From JACOUT01 sp964580865 (GTDB taxonomy: Bacteria > Myxococcota > UBA727 > VGSZ01), in assembly GCA_964580865.1 (NCBI GenBank), contig CAZONM010000038.1, positions 1-22,852 of the forward strand: DNA of 22,852 nucleotides, written 5' to 3'. The notes beneath the pieces are model-generated. The model searched no databases and was not told where the DNA came from. It worked only from the letters and a program-made list of their open reading frames with translations. Position 1 is the first letter of the stretch; each line of letters begins with the position of its first letter. This document shows positions 7,788 to 14,617 of the stretch, one piece after another. Position numbers and translations under genes: made by a program.

Positions 7788-8566
7788 CAGCGCTTGCTGG
7801 GTGCCATGGCCTGCAGCGCCGCCGACGTGGGGCGCGGCGGCACCGCCTGGAGCTCCTCGCAGCCCACGAGCGCGCGCAGCGCGCTGGCGCCCTGCGCGTC
7901 GGCCGTGAGCGCCTGCAGGCCCGACAGCAAACGCTCGAGCGTGTCAGGCGGCGCACCGGGCGGCAGGACCACGCCGTCGGTCTGCGTCTCGGCGGTGTGC
8001 GCGAACACCTGCAGGCGCGCGCGCAGGCCGTCATCCACCTCGTCGAGGGTGCAGTGCGGCGGCGCGGCGGGCACCGACGCGAACATCGAGGAGAGATCGG
8101 CGCGGCCGTCGGCGACCGCGCACAGGGCTGCCTCGTAGCTGCCCACGAACAGCGCGCGGCGAAAGCCCCTGATGGCGTCGATGCCGCGGCCGGCGAGCCA
8201 CGAGCGCGCCAGCAGGTAGCCGGCCGCGGAGTTCTCGTCGGTCCACGCGGCCACCAGCTCGGCGTGGCGCGCGAGCTCGATGGGCGGCCCGGCGCGGCAC
8301 ACCAGCGCCGCGCGATAGCTGGTGGCGCCGCCGCGCACGGCGCGCAGCACGGTCACGCCGCCGGCAGCTTCGACGCGGGCGCACACGATGGGCGGCGCCC
8401 ACGCGGCGTCGAGCGCGCCCGTGAGCACGCCGTCGCCGAGCTCGTCGTAGCTCGCGGCGAACACGAGCTCCACATCGATGGCGCGGGCGGCCAGCGCGGC
8501 CACGAACGGCGCGGCACGGGCGCGCGCGGCGTCGATGCTCGGGGAGGGCGGCACGCCGAGGCGCAT
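7787..8566 (-). CDS. PhnD-like (periplasmic-binding-fold) protein without signal peptide
   Basis: A 259-residue protein with the fold pattern of phosphate/phosphonate-type substrate-binding proteins. It opens directly with a short strand (MRLGVPPSP). Then come DVELVFAASYDELGDGVL and GALDAAWAPPIVCAR, the region where PhnD family members place their ligand-facing loop. TDENSAAGYLLARSWLA and a strand-helix repeat GSYEAALCAVADGRADLS follow. There is no signal peptide or lipobox and no transporter gene nearby, so it is more likely a cytoplasmic sensor or ligand-binding regulator than an ABC transporter component. ATG at 8566 is preceded by GGTGGG. The gene lies about 50 bases after a small coiled-coil gene on the same strand. 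The family call rests on reading the motif pattern, not on a search, and the ligand is unknown. Confidence 0.72.
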   Translation of the reverse strand: MRLGVPPSPSIDAARARAAPFVAALAARAIDVELVFAASYDELGDGVLTGALDAAWAPPIVCARVEAAGGVTVLRAVRGGATSYRAALVCRAGPPIELARHAELVAAWTDENSAAGYLLARSWLAGRGIDAIRGFRRALFVGSYEAALCAVADGRADLSSMFASVPAAPPHCTLDEVDDGLRARLQVFAHTAETQTDGVVLPPGAPPDTLERLLSGLQALTADAQGASALRALVGCEELQAVPPRPTSAALQAMAPSKR

Positions 8567-8615
8567 CCCACCATGGTAGCGCAGCGGCGCGGCGGAGACG
8601 CGCCCGCGCGTGCGG

Positions 8616-8864
8616 TCAGTCCTTCTTCTTCAGGCGATCGCCGTTGTCCTTGATGAACTGCCGAATCTCGTCGCCGTGCTCGAGGAGCTTGAGCCACTGC
8701 TCTTGGTAGAGCGTGACGGGGAAGCGACCCATGCCATACACGCTGACCGCGCCCTTCTCGCTCACCTTGAGCGAGAACTGCCCGGCCTTGGCCTTGCCGG
8801 CCTTGAGCGCCTCGTTCTCCTTGCGCAGGCGCTCGAGCTCCGCCTTCATCTCGTCGTCCGACAT
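8616..8864 (-). CDS. Small conserved-looking coiled-coil protein of unknown function
   Basis: An 82-residue cytoplasmic protein. Residues 3-25 form a charged helix (MKAELERLRKENEALKAGK) typical of a short coiled coil. A compact domain with alternating strand residues follows (FSLKVSEKGAVSVYGMGRF), then a helix containing YQEQWLKLLEHGDEIRQFI and a Lys-rich tail. The ATG at 8864 has GGAGGA only 3 bases upstream, and an open frame extending further upstream to 9113 lies inside eutB on the opposite strand and is not real. The gene is divergent from eutB and upstream of the PhnD-like gene. I recognise no named family, though the well-structured sequence suggests a genuine small gene. Confidence 0.8.
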   Translation of the reverse strand: MSDDEMKAELERLRKENEALKAGKAKAGQFSLKVSEKGAVSVYGMGRFPVTLYQEQWLKLLEHGDEIRQFIKDNGDRLKKKD

Positions 8865-8943
8865 GGGTCCTCCGGGTCGAAAGGGGATACCCGTATAGCA
8901 CCGACCCCTTGAACCGTGACCCGCCGTGGAGGAAAACCCGCCG
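8865..8943. promoter_or_regulatory. Divergent promoter region of the small coiled-coil gene and eutBCL
   Basis: This 79-base gap carries both start signals. On the minus strand TATACG (near 8892-8897) could be a -10 box for the small gene. For the eut operon no clear promoter is seen. The gap is too short for a cobalamin riboswitch, so any B12 control would have to act by another route. Confidence 0.35.
8928..8933 (+). promoter_or_regulatory. Ribosome binding site deciding the eutB start
   Basis: GGAGGA lies 10 bases before GTG at 8944. An in-frame GTG at 8926 overlaps this site and would add six residues absent from known EutB proteins, so 8944 is the better start. Confidence 0.75.
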
Positions 8944-10365
8944 GTGCGCCTGTCGACGACGCTCTTTGGGGAGACCTTCACGTTCTCGAGCGTGAAGGAG
9001 GCGCTGGCGCGCGCCAACGAGCCGCGCTCGGGCGATATCCAAGCGGGCGTGGCCGCCACGTCGATGCGCGAGATGGCCGCGGCCAAGCGCGTGGTGTCGG
9101 AGCTGACCCTCAAGGATCTGCGCGAGCACCCCGCGGTGCCCTACGAGGACGACGAGGTCACGCGGGTCGTCGAGGACGGGCTCGCGCACCCGGCGGCCGA
9201 GCGCGCCTACCGGCGAGTGTGCGGCTGGAGCGTCGGTGAGTTCCGCGAGTGGCTGCTCGACCACAAGACGACGGGCGACGAGGTCCGCGAGGTCACGCCC
9301 GGCCTCACGCCCGAGATGGCCGCCGCCGTGGCCAAGCTGATGTCCAACATGGACCTCGTCATGGCGGGCAAGAAGATCCGCGTGGTGGTCCGCTGCAACA
9401 ACACGCTGGGCTTGGCCGGGCGCATCTCGTCGCGCCTGCAGCCGAACCACCCCCTCGACGACGTCGACGGCGTGCTCGCCGCCGTCAAGGACGGCCTGTC
9501 GTTCGGCAACGGCGACGCCGTCATCGGCGTCAACCCCAGCACCGACGACATCGACAAGTGCGCCGACATCCTCAAGGCCACCAAGGACCTGATGCGCCGC
9601 TTCCGCGTGCCCACGCAGAACTGCGTGCTCGCGCACCTGACGGTGCAGATGGAGGCCATGAAGCGCGGCGCGCCGCTCGACCTGATGTTCCAGTCCATCG
9701 CCGGCAGCGAGGGCGCCAACAAGAATTTCGGCGTGAGCGTCAAGCTCCTCGACGAGGCGTGGGACCAAACCAAGCGCGAGGGCACGGCCCAGGGCCCGAA
9801 CGTCATGTACTTCGAGACGGGGCAGGGCACGGCGCTGTCGGCCAACGCTCACCATGACACCGATCAGGTCACCATGGAGGCGCGCGCCTACGGCCTGGCG
9901 CGCCGCTACCAGCCGTTTCTGCTCAACTCCGTCGTGGGCTTCATCGGCCCCGAGTACCTGCAAGACGGCAAGCAGATCACGCGCGCGGGGCTCGAGGATC
10001 ACTTCATGGGCAAGCTCATGGGTATCCCCATGGGGTGCGACGCCTGTTACACGAACCACGCCGAGGCGGACCAGAACGACCAAGAGAACCTGGAGATGCT
10101 GCTCGCCATGGCGGGCGTGAACTACCTCATGGGCATTCCCATGGGCGACGACGTCATGCTCAACTACCAGACCACGTCATTCCACAACAACGCGGCGCTG
10201 CGCGAGCTGCTCGCGCTCAAGCCCGCGCCCGAATTCGAGAGCTGGCTCGAGTCCATGGGCCTGTGGAAGCACGGTCGCCTGACGGCGCGCGCCGGCGACG
10301 CCAGCGTGTTCTCGACGTCGCCGCGCCGGTCGATCCGCGAGAAGACCTCGGGGGCCCAGCGATGA
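8944..10365 (+). CDS. eutB: Ethanolamine ammonia-lyase large subunit
   Basis: EutB is the catalytic subunit of the adenosylcobalamin-dependent lyase that converts ethanolamine to acetaldehyde and ammonia. The 473-residue product aligns by eye with enteric EutB (about 453 residues) along its whole length. The start VRLSTTLFGETFTF corresponds to the enteric MKLKTTLFG. Conserved blocks are GLSFGNGDAVIGVNPSTDD, MFQSIAGSE, YFETGQGTALSA, DQVTMEARAYGLAR, FIGPEYL, AGLEDHFMGKLMGI, MGCDACYTNHAEADQN, and GDDVMLNYQTTSFHN near the end. About 20 residues after RAGDASVF are an extra Ser/Arg-rich tail. The stop overlaps the eutC start (ATGA), indicating tight coupling. No eutA reactivase is present in the window. 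Confidence 0.97.
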   Translation: MRLSTTLFGETFTFSSVKEALARANEPRSGDIQAGVAATSMREMAAAKRVVSELTLKDLREHPAVPYEDDEVTRVVEDGLAHPAAERAYRRVCGWSVGEFREWLLDHKTTGDEVREVTPGLTPEMAAAVAKLMSNMDLVMAGKKIRVVVRCNNTLGLAGRISSRLQPNHPLDDVDGVLAAVKDGLSFGNGDAVIGVNPSTDDIDKCADILKATKDLMRRFRVPTQNCVLAHLTVQMEAMKRGAPLDLMFQSIAGSEGANKNFGVSVKLLDEAWDQTKREGTAQGPNVMYFETGQGTALSANAHHDTDQVTMEARAYGLARRYQPFLLNSVVGFIGPEYLQDGKQITRAGLEDHFMGKLMGIPMGCDACYTNHAEADQNDQENLEMLLAMAGVNYLMGIPMGDDVMLNYQTTSFHNNAALRELLALKPAPEFESWLESMGLWKHGRLTARAGDASVFSTSPRRSIREKTSGAQR

Positions 10366-11243
10366 GCATCGATCGCGACGCGCTCGAGCGCCTGGTGCGC
10401 GAGGTGGTGCGGGACACGCTCACGGTGAGCGAGATTGGCGAGCGCACCGCGCCCGCCGAGCCGTGCGCCGACGATCGCTGCGCCCCGCGCAACGCCGCGC
10501 GCCAGGTGCCGGTGGATCCGCACGAGGCCCGTCGCGTCGTCGACGCCACACCCGCGCGCGTGGTGCAGGGCCGCACCGGCACGCGCTACCTCACGCCCAC
10601 CTACCTGCAGTTGCGCGCCGAGCACGCCATCGCGCTCGACGCCGTGCACTCCCAGATCCCCGCCGACTGGCCCGACAAGCATGGGTTGGTAGGGCTCAAG
10701 AGCCGCTGCGCGGATCTCGCGGAGCACCTGCGAACCCCCGATCACGGCCGGCGCCTCGACGACGACAGCCGTGCACGCTTGCAGCAGCACGCGGATCGGG
10801 GCGTGGACGTGCAGGTCATCGCCGGCGACGGCTTGGCCGCGCATGCGCTGCTCTTGCAGGGCACGGAGCTCATCCCCGCGCTGGTCGCCGAGCTGCGCCA
10901 GGTGGGACTCACCGTTGGCAGGCCCCTGTTCGTGCGCCACGCGCGCATCGGCGTGCAAGACGAGATCGGCGCGCTCACGGGGGCCAAGAGCACCGTCATC
11001 ATCGTGGGCGAGCGGCCCGGCCTCGGCACCGGCGACTCGCTCTCGATCTACACCGCGTTCAAGCCGCGCCTCGGGCAGGACAACTCCGAGAAGAACTGCA
11101 TCTCCAACATCCGCCCCCTCGGCCTGCCGCCGGCGCTCGCCGCGCGCGAGTGCGCGCGGCTCATGCGGCGCACCTTCGACGCCGGCGGCGGCGGGCTGCA
11201 CCTGGTGCGGCCCCGGCGCGACGTCGTCGCGCACCACGGGTAG
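10362..11243 (+). CDS. eutC: Ethanolamine ammonia-lyase small subunit
   Basis: EutC pairs with EutB to bind adenosylcobalamin. The 293 residues match the usual length (about 295). Recognisable blocks are ARVVQGRTGTRYLT, a helical region ending DHGRRLDD, DVQVIAGDGL, LFVRHARIGVQDEIGALTGAK, VIIVGERPGLGTGDSLSIY and NCISNIRPLGLPP. The latter part of the protein forms the Rossmann-like cobalamin domain. Residues 1-20 (MSIDRDALERLVREVVRDTL) form an amphipathic helix followed by a loose linker. In enteric EutC the equivalent helix targets the enzyme into the Eut microcompartment. The start overlaps the eutB stop by one codon, and eutL follows after 3 bases. Confidence 0.96.
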   Translation: MSIDRDALERLVREVVRDTLTVSEIGERTAPAEPCADDRCAPRNAARQVPVDPHEARRVVDATPARVVQGRTGTRYLTPTYLQLRAEHAIALDAVHSQIPADWPDKHGLVGLKSRCADLAEHLRTPDHGRRLDDDSRARLQQHADRGVDVQVIAGDGLAAHALLLQGTELIPALVAELRQVGLTVGRPLFVRHARIGVQDEIGALTGAKSTVIIVGERPGLGTGDSLSIYTAFKPRLGQDNSEKNCISNIRPLGLPPALAARECARLMRRTFDAGGGGLHLVRPRRDVVAHHG

Positions 11244-11246
11244 CGC

Positions 11247-11945
11247 ATGATCGAGCTCGTCGACTGCTGGCCCGTGCTGCTCTCGTGTCGCCGGCTCGAC
11301 CGCGTGGAGTCGCAGCTCGCGTCGGCGCTGGGCCTCGATCCGGCGCGGCACACCAGCGCCGGCCTCGTCACCTGCGATCAGGACGACTCGCTCTACGTGG
11401 CCCTCGACCACTGCACCAAGCACGCGCGCGTCGACGTGGCGTTCGCCAAGAGCTTCTACGCGGGCAGCAAGCACGCCTCGGGGCCGCTGTCGGGCGAGAT
11501 CCTCGGCGTGGTCGCCGGTGAGCACCCGGCCGAGGTGGACGAGGCGCTGTTCGCGCTGCGCGAGCACCTGCGCGTGGTGCGCTTTCAGACCTTCGCTGGT
11601 GACGTCGTGGGCGGCCAGGGCCAGCCGGCGTTCTTGGCGCACGTCATCGCCGAGACCGGGCGCTACCTCGCACCCCAGGCGGGCCTCGACCCCGGTGAGC
11701 CCATGGCGTACCTCATCGCGCCGCCGCTCGAGAGCGTGCTCGCGGTCGACGCCGCGCTCAAGGCCGCGCCGGTGAGGCTCGCGAAGTGGATCGCGCCACC
11801 GTCGGAGACCAACTTCGGCGGCGCGTTCCTCACGGGCGCGCTGCCGGCGCTCGAGGCCGCGCGCGACGCGTTCGTGGGCGCCATCCACGACGTCACGCGC
11901 GCGCCGTTGGCTGCGGCGCGGCGGCCCGATCGCATGCGGCGGTGA
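11247..11945 (+). CDS. eutL: EutL-type bacterial microcompartment shell protein (BMC-T trimer)
   Basis: EutL is a tandem-BMC-domain protein that forms pseudohexameric trimers with a gated pore in the shell of ethanolamine microcompartments. The 232-residue product follows enteric EutL (219 residues) by eye. Shared features include LVTCDQDDSLYVALDHCTKHA, the block FAKSFYAGSKHASGPLSGEI, the sequence TAFLAH-like QPAFLAHVIAETGRYL, GEPMAYLIAPPLES, ALKAAPVRLAKW, and the very conserved PPSETNFGGAFLTG. The last 20 residues are Arg- and Ala-rich and are extra. It follows eutC by 3 bases and is the last gene of the operon. No BMC-H (EutM, EutK, EutS) or BMC-P (EutN) gene is present in the window, which is unusual for a shell component. 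Confidence 0.93.
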   Translation: MIELVDCWPVLLSCRRLDRVESQLASALGLDPARHTSAGLVTCDQDDSLYVALDHCTKHARVDVAFAKSFYAGSKHASGPLSGEILGVVAGEHPAEVDEALFALREHLRVVRFQTFAGDVVGGQGQPAFLAHVIAETGRYLAPQAGLDPGEPMAYLIAPPLESVLAVDAALKAAPVRLAKWIAPPSETNFGGAFLTGALPALEAARDAFVGAIHDVTRAPLAAARRPDRMRR

Positions 11946-11957
11946 GGCGCCGCCGCA
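11935..11957 (+). terminator. Hairpin over the eutL stop codon
   Basis: TGCGGCGG (11935-11942) and CCGCCGCA (11950-11957) form a perfect 8-base stem with a 7-base loop that includes the eutL stop. It sits between convergent genes and could end eut transcription. There is no T tract after it, so a factor-independent terminator is not proven. Confidence 0.4.
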
Positions 11958-11966
11958 CTGTGGCAG

Positions 11967-12215
11967 TCAGCGCCACGCCTCGTGCGCCCCCTGCTTGATG
12001 AGCGCCTCGAGGTCGTCGCAGCCGCCGATGCTCTCCCGCTCCACGAAGAGCTGCGGCACGGTGCGCCGGCCGGTGGCCTCGAGGAGCCAGGCACGCTTCG
12101 CGTCGTCACCCGTGACGTCGACCTCGTGGTACGTGAAGCCCTGGCGCGTGAGCAGCTGCTTGGCCTTCACGCAGTACGGGCAGGTGGCGGTGGTGTAGAT
12201 CGTGATCTGCTTCAC
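11967..12215 (-). CDS. grxC: Glutaredoxin (GrxC-type dithiol)
   Basis: A cytoplasmic thiol-disulfide oxidoreductase that reduces protein or small-molecule disulfides using glutathione. The 82 residues equal the length of enteric Grx3. Residues 1-30 carry QITIYTTATCPYCVKAK with the dithiol active site CPYC. Further on come the cis-proline motif RTVPQLFV and the glutathione-binding IGGCDDLEAL. GTG at 12215 is chosen because GAGGAG lies 7 bases upstream and the first strand begins at once. A longer frame to 12269 adds an Arg-rich stretch without homology. It is convergent with eutL, 21 bases away. A functional link to the eut genes is not evident. Confidence 0.95.
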   Translation of the reverse strand: MKQITIYTTATCPYCVKAKQLLTRQGFTYHEVDVTGDDAKRAWLLEATGRRTVPQLFVERESIGGCDDLEALIKQGAHEAWR

Positions 12216-12222
12216 AACGGTG

Positions 12223-12228
12223 CTCCTC
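12223..12228 (-). promoter_or_regulatory. Ribosome binding site deciding the grxC start
   Basis: GAGGAG on the minus strand lies 7 bases before the GTG at 12215. No comparable site lies before the alternative upstream ATG at 12269. Confidence 0.7.
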
Positions 12229-12330
12229 GCCGGACTGCGCCACGACAATCTGCGTTCTTCGGCGCGCACGGCAAGCGTCTTTTGCGGTGGGCGTTGATCG
12301 AAACGTGAGGTCCCGGGCGAAGGGAGACGG

Positions 12331-12489
12331 GGGCTTTGTCATCGCGCCTCCATGGTCGATCGCTGCTCTCGCGAGAGCAGACGGCGGTGCCTTGATGAAG
12401 GATTGGGCCTGTGGCGGGTATGTGACGTCGGGGGGCGGGTGGCGCGGTCCCCCTCCTAGATCCTCCCCCGTAAACGGGGGAGGCCGTGC
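12331..12489 (+). repeat. Structured intergenic repeat, copy 1
   Basis: The well-conserved part begins with the perfect 18-base palindrome CTGCTCTCGCGAGAGCAG (12363-12380). A variable middle of about 40 bases follows, then a 68-base block (12422-12489). That block is identical to the reverse complement of 12668-12735. It contains a hairpin at 12462-12483 with arms CCTCCCCCGT and ACGGGGGAGG and a 2-base loop. Weaker similarity to copy 2 extends about 32 bases outward of the palindrome. There is no coding capacity. Confidence 0.88.
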
Positions 12490-12667
12490 TGTGACGGTGG
12501 CGGGTAGTACGTGGAGTCGACGCCTTGCGCCGGCAACAACGAGGTGCCCTCGGCGCCGCCATAGCCTCGGGCGCGGGCCGTGAGGTGCGCGCTGCGCTCC
12601 TGTCAGCGACGGAGTGCACGGCGAGTTGCCCGTCTCGATCGACCCGTGCGCGGTCGTCATCGACCCT

Positions 12668-12823
12668 GCACGGCCTCCCCCGTTTACGGGGGAGGATCTA
12701 GGAGGGGGACCGCGCCACCCGCCCCCCGACGTCACGAACCCGCCACTGCCACGCTCCATGAAGGCACCACGGTCTGCTCTCGCGAGAGCAGCAATCGTCG
12801 CTGGCGGAATCGCGACAAGCCCT
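12668..12823 (-). repeat. Structured intergenic repeat, copy 2 (inverted relative to copy 1)
   Basis: This is the reverse complement of copy 1. The 68-base block at 12668-12735 is identical, the hairpin lies at 12674-12695, and the same 18-base palindrome lies at 12774-12791. The middle part (12736-12773) is 38 bases against 41 in copy 1 and only partly matches. The shared ends with a diverged middle suggest a dispersed element rather than a local duplication. Confidence 0.88.
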
Positions 12824-12824
12824 G

Positions 12825-12910
12825 CTTCTTCTTCTTCTTCTTCTTCGCCGCCGCCGCCGCCGCCGCCGTCGCCGCCGCCGCCGCCGCTTCCGCCGTCACC
12901 GCCGCCGCCG
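12825..12910 (+). repeat. Trinucleotide microsatellite (TTC)7 followed by imperfect (GCC)n
   Basis: Seven TTC units (12826-12846) run straight into an imperfect GCC array up to about 12910, interrupted by GTC, TTC and CAC-type variants. It lies at the outer edge of repeat copy 2 and about 190 bases upstream of the protease start. Confidence 0.85.
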
Positions 12911-13098
12911 CCTCGCTCTTCCTCGCAGAGGTCACCAACAAGGCACAAGCCCGAGGCGTCGTCCTGCTGGTGCGTGCCCTCAGAACCCACATTGCCGTGA
13001 TCACGCGGAACCACGCCCCACCCCCGGCATACGACGATCGCGCGACCTACGACCCCTGTCCGACCCGCTACCACCGCGCTCGGGCGTGGGGTCAGGCG

Positions 13099-14592
13099 AT
13101 GAGACGACGACCGGGATGGGCGAAGGCGGTAGTTGGTGTCGCGGCGGCGGTGGTCACGGCCACGGCGTGTCTGCACGACGTGGCCGAGGGGGATCAGGCC
13201 TTCGATCCCCGGGCGCCGGCGGTGCTCGATGACGGGCTCATCCTTGGGCCGGTGGACTGGCGCGACGCCGCGTCCTTGGCGGCGGGCTCGACCGAGCGCC
13301 GCGCCGCCGACGCGGCTGGCTACGTCTTCATCCCGGCCAGCTCGTCGCGCTGCAGCGGCTTCCTCATCGCTCCAGACGTGGTGATGACGAACCACCACTG
13401 CGTGCCCGACGCGGCCCACGCCGCCGGTGTGGTGGTCAACTTCCTGTTCGAGACCCAGTGGCGGCGCGAGGGCGTGGTGCGCTGTGAGCGCTTCATCGGC
13501 GCCGACGCGAGCCTCGACTACGCGCTCGTCGGTTGTGAGGGGCGCCCGGGCGATCGCTTCGGCACCCTCGAGCTCGACGACGCCGTGCTCACCGTGGGTA
13601 CCACCGTCACCATGCTGCACCAGCAGTGCGATTGGACCACCACGCCCGACTGCGAGCCCACCAAGAAGCTCTCGCCGGGCACCATCACCGCCGTGGGCAC
13701 CGACGACGTGGCCCATGACGCCGACAGCCTGGGCGGCAGCAGCGGCGGCGCCATCGTGCGCGCGGGCACCACGCACGTCGTCGCCATCAACAAGGCGCAC
13801 TCGGTGCCCGATCCGACGACTGGCTACCGCGGTGCCAACTGGGGCACGCCCATGAGCGCCATCGCGCCGCACCTGCGCGCCCACTTCCCCGACGTGCTGC
13901 CCGCGTGCGGCGCGCTGCCGCCCACCGACGCCGTGCTCGACGAGGACCACCCGTGCGTCACGCTCGACGGCGGCGCGGGCGTGGTGGCCGTGGAGGGGTC
14001 GGGGTACGGCGGCGATCTGGTGCGGTTCGCCACCCTCGTGGACGCATCCGCGGCCGCCGCACCGGGCGCCGAGTGGCGCGTGCGCCCCGTGCAGCCGGGT
14101 CAGTACCGCCTGTCGGTGTTCGTCGACGGCGCCATCCCCACCACGCGCCACGCGCGCTACCGGGTCACGCGGGGGACGCAGACCGACGTGGTCGAGGTGG
14201 ACCAGGCGGCCGTGGCCGACGCCGGCTTCGTCGTGCTCGGCCAGTTTGCGCTCGATGCGTCTCACGGAGCGCGCGTGCGGGTCGACGCCGTCACGGGCGA
14301 GGCGGGCGCGGCCCTGGTGGTCGACGCGCTGCGCGTCGAGCCCATCGCCGTGGAGCCACCGCCGCCGCCGCCGTGCCCGCGCGTGCGGGTGACCGCGTCG
14401 TCGACGTTGAACGTGCGTCCGCAGCCCTCCACGTCGCAGGGCGCGCTCGGTACGCTGCGCGCCGACGAGGTCGTGACCCGCCTGGAGAGCGCGAGCGGCG
14501 AGGTGGTGCAAGGCAACGCTCAGTGGCACCGCATCGAAAAGCCCGGGCTCACGGGCTGGGTGTCGGGGGCTTGGACGGTGTGCGCGCCCTGA
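13099..14592 (+). CDS. Secreted trypsin-like serine protease with golvesin-like and SH3 domains
   Basis: A 497-residue exported protein. Residues 1-25 are a signal sequence (RRR, a hydrophobic core, then ATAC). The cysteine could be a lipidation site, but the lipobox is poor. Residues 65-265 are a chymotrypsin-fold peptidase resembling V8-type enzymes, with H100 in TNHHCV, D140 in LDYALV and S215 in GGSSGGAIV. Residues 286-417 resemble a golvesin C-terminal-like beta domain (GVVAVEGSGYGG, the block ARYRVTRGTQTDVVEVDQ, a FVVLGQFALDA strand, VVDALRVEP). A Pro run leads to an SH3-type 3 domain at 426-497 (TLNVRPQPSTSQGALGTL, then WHRIEKPGLTGWVSG). The likely role is cell-wall or surface-associated proteolysis. 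ATG at 13099 is chosen for the signal sequence; the frame open upstream to 12580 is low-complexity. The methyltransferase gene follows closely. Confidence 0.88.
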   Translation: MRRRPGWAKAVVGVAAAVVTATACLHDVAEGDQAFDPRAPAVLDDGLILGPVDWRDAASLAAGSTERRAADAAGYVFIPASSSRCSGFLIAPDVVMTNHHCVPDAAHAAGVVVNFLFETQWRREGVVRCERFIGADASLDYALVGCEGRPGDRFGTLELDDAVLTVGTTVTMLHQQCDWTTTPDCEPTKKLSPGTITAVGTDDVAHDADSLGGSSGGAIVRAGTTHVVAINKAHSVPDPTTGYRGANWGTPMSAIAPHLRAHFPDVLPACGALPPTDAVLDEDHPCVTLDGGAGVVAVEGSGYGGDLVRFATLVDASAAAAPGAEWRVRPVQPGQYRLSVFVDGAIPTTRHARYRVTRGTQTDVVEVDQAAVADAGFVVLGQFALDASHGARVRVDAVTGEAGAALVVDALRVEPIAVEPPPPPPCPRVRVTASSTLNVRPQPSTSQGALGTLRADEVVTRLESASGEVVQGNAQWHRIEKPGLTGWVSGAWTVCAP

Positions 14593-14617
14593 CGTGCGCG
14601 GCTACGCTCGGCTCGCC

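Larger units (their letters stand above)
12216..13098. other. Gene-free region of about 880 bases with inverted repeat pair and microsatellite
   Basis: No credible gene was found on either strand. Open frames cross it only because of high GC, and their translations are Pro, Arg, Ala or poly-Phe rich. It contains the upstream sequence of grxC, two inverted copies of a structured repeat (about 12331-12489 and 12668-12823), about 178 bases between them with no recognisable feature, a TTC/GCC microsatellite (12825-12910), and the presumed promoter of the protease gene up to 13098. Confidence 0.7.

Noticed and set aside
8865..8943. Cobalamin riboswitch upstream of eutB
   Set aside because: The gap of 79 bases is too short and lacks the conserved B12-box sequence, although the enzyme uses adenosylcobalamin.
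8353..10083. Minus-strand open frame spanning eutB and the small coiled-coil gene
   Set aside because: It overlaps a certain eutB gene, and its translation has no recognisable fold.
12580..13098. In-frame upstream extension of the protease with poly-Phe and poly-Ala
   Set aside because: The signal sequence starts at 13099, and the upstream part consists of repeat element and microsatellite, so it is read as non-coding.
12106..14529. 807-codon minus-strand open frame across the repeats and the protease gene
   Set aside because: Low-complexity His/Arg/Gly translation crossing two repeat copies and a microsatellite; the opposite strand has a clear protease.
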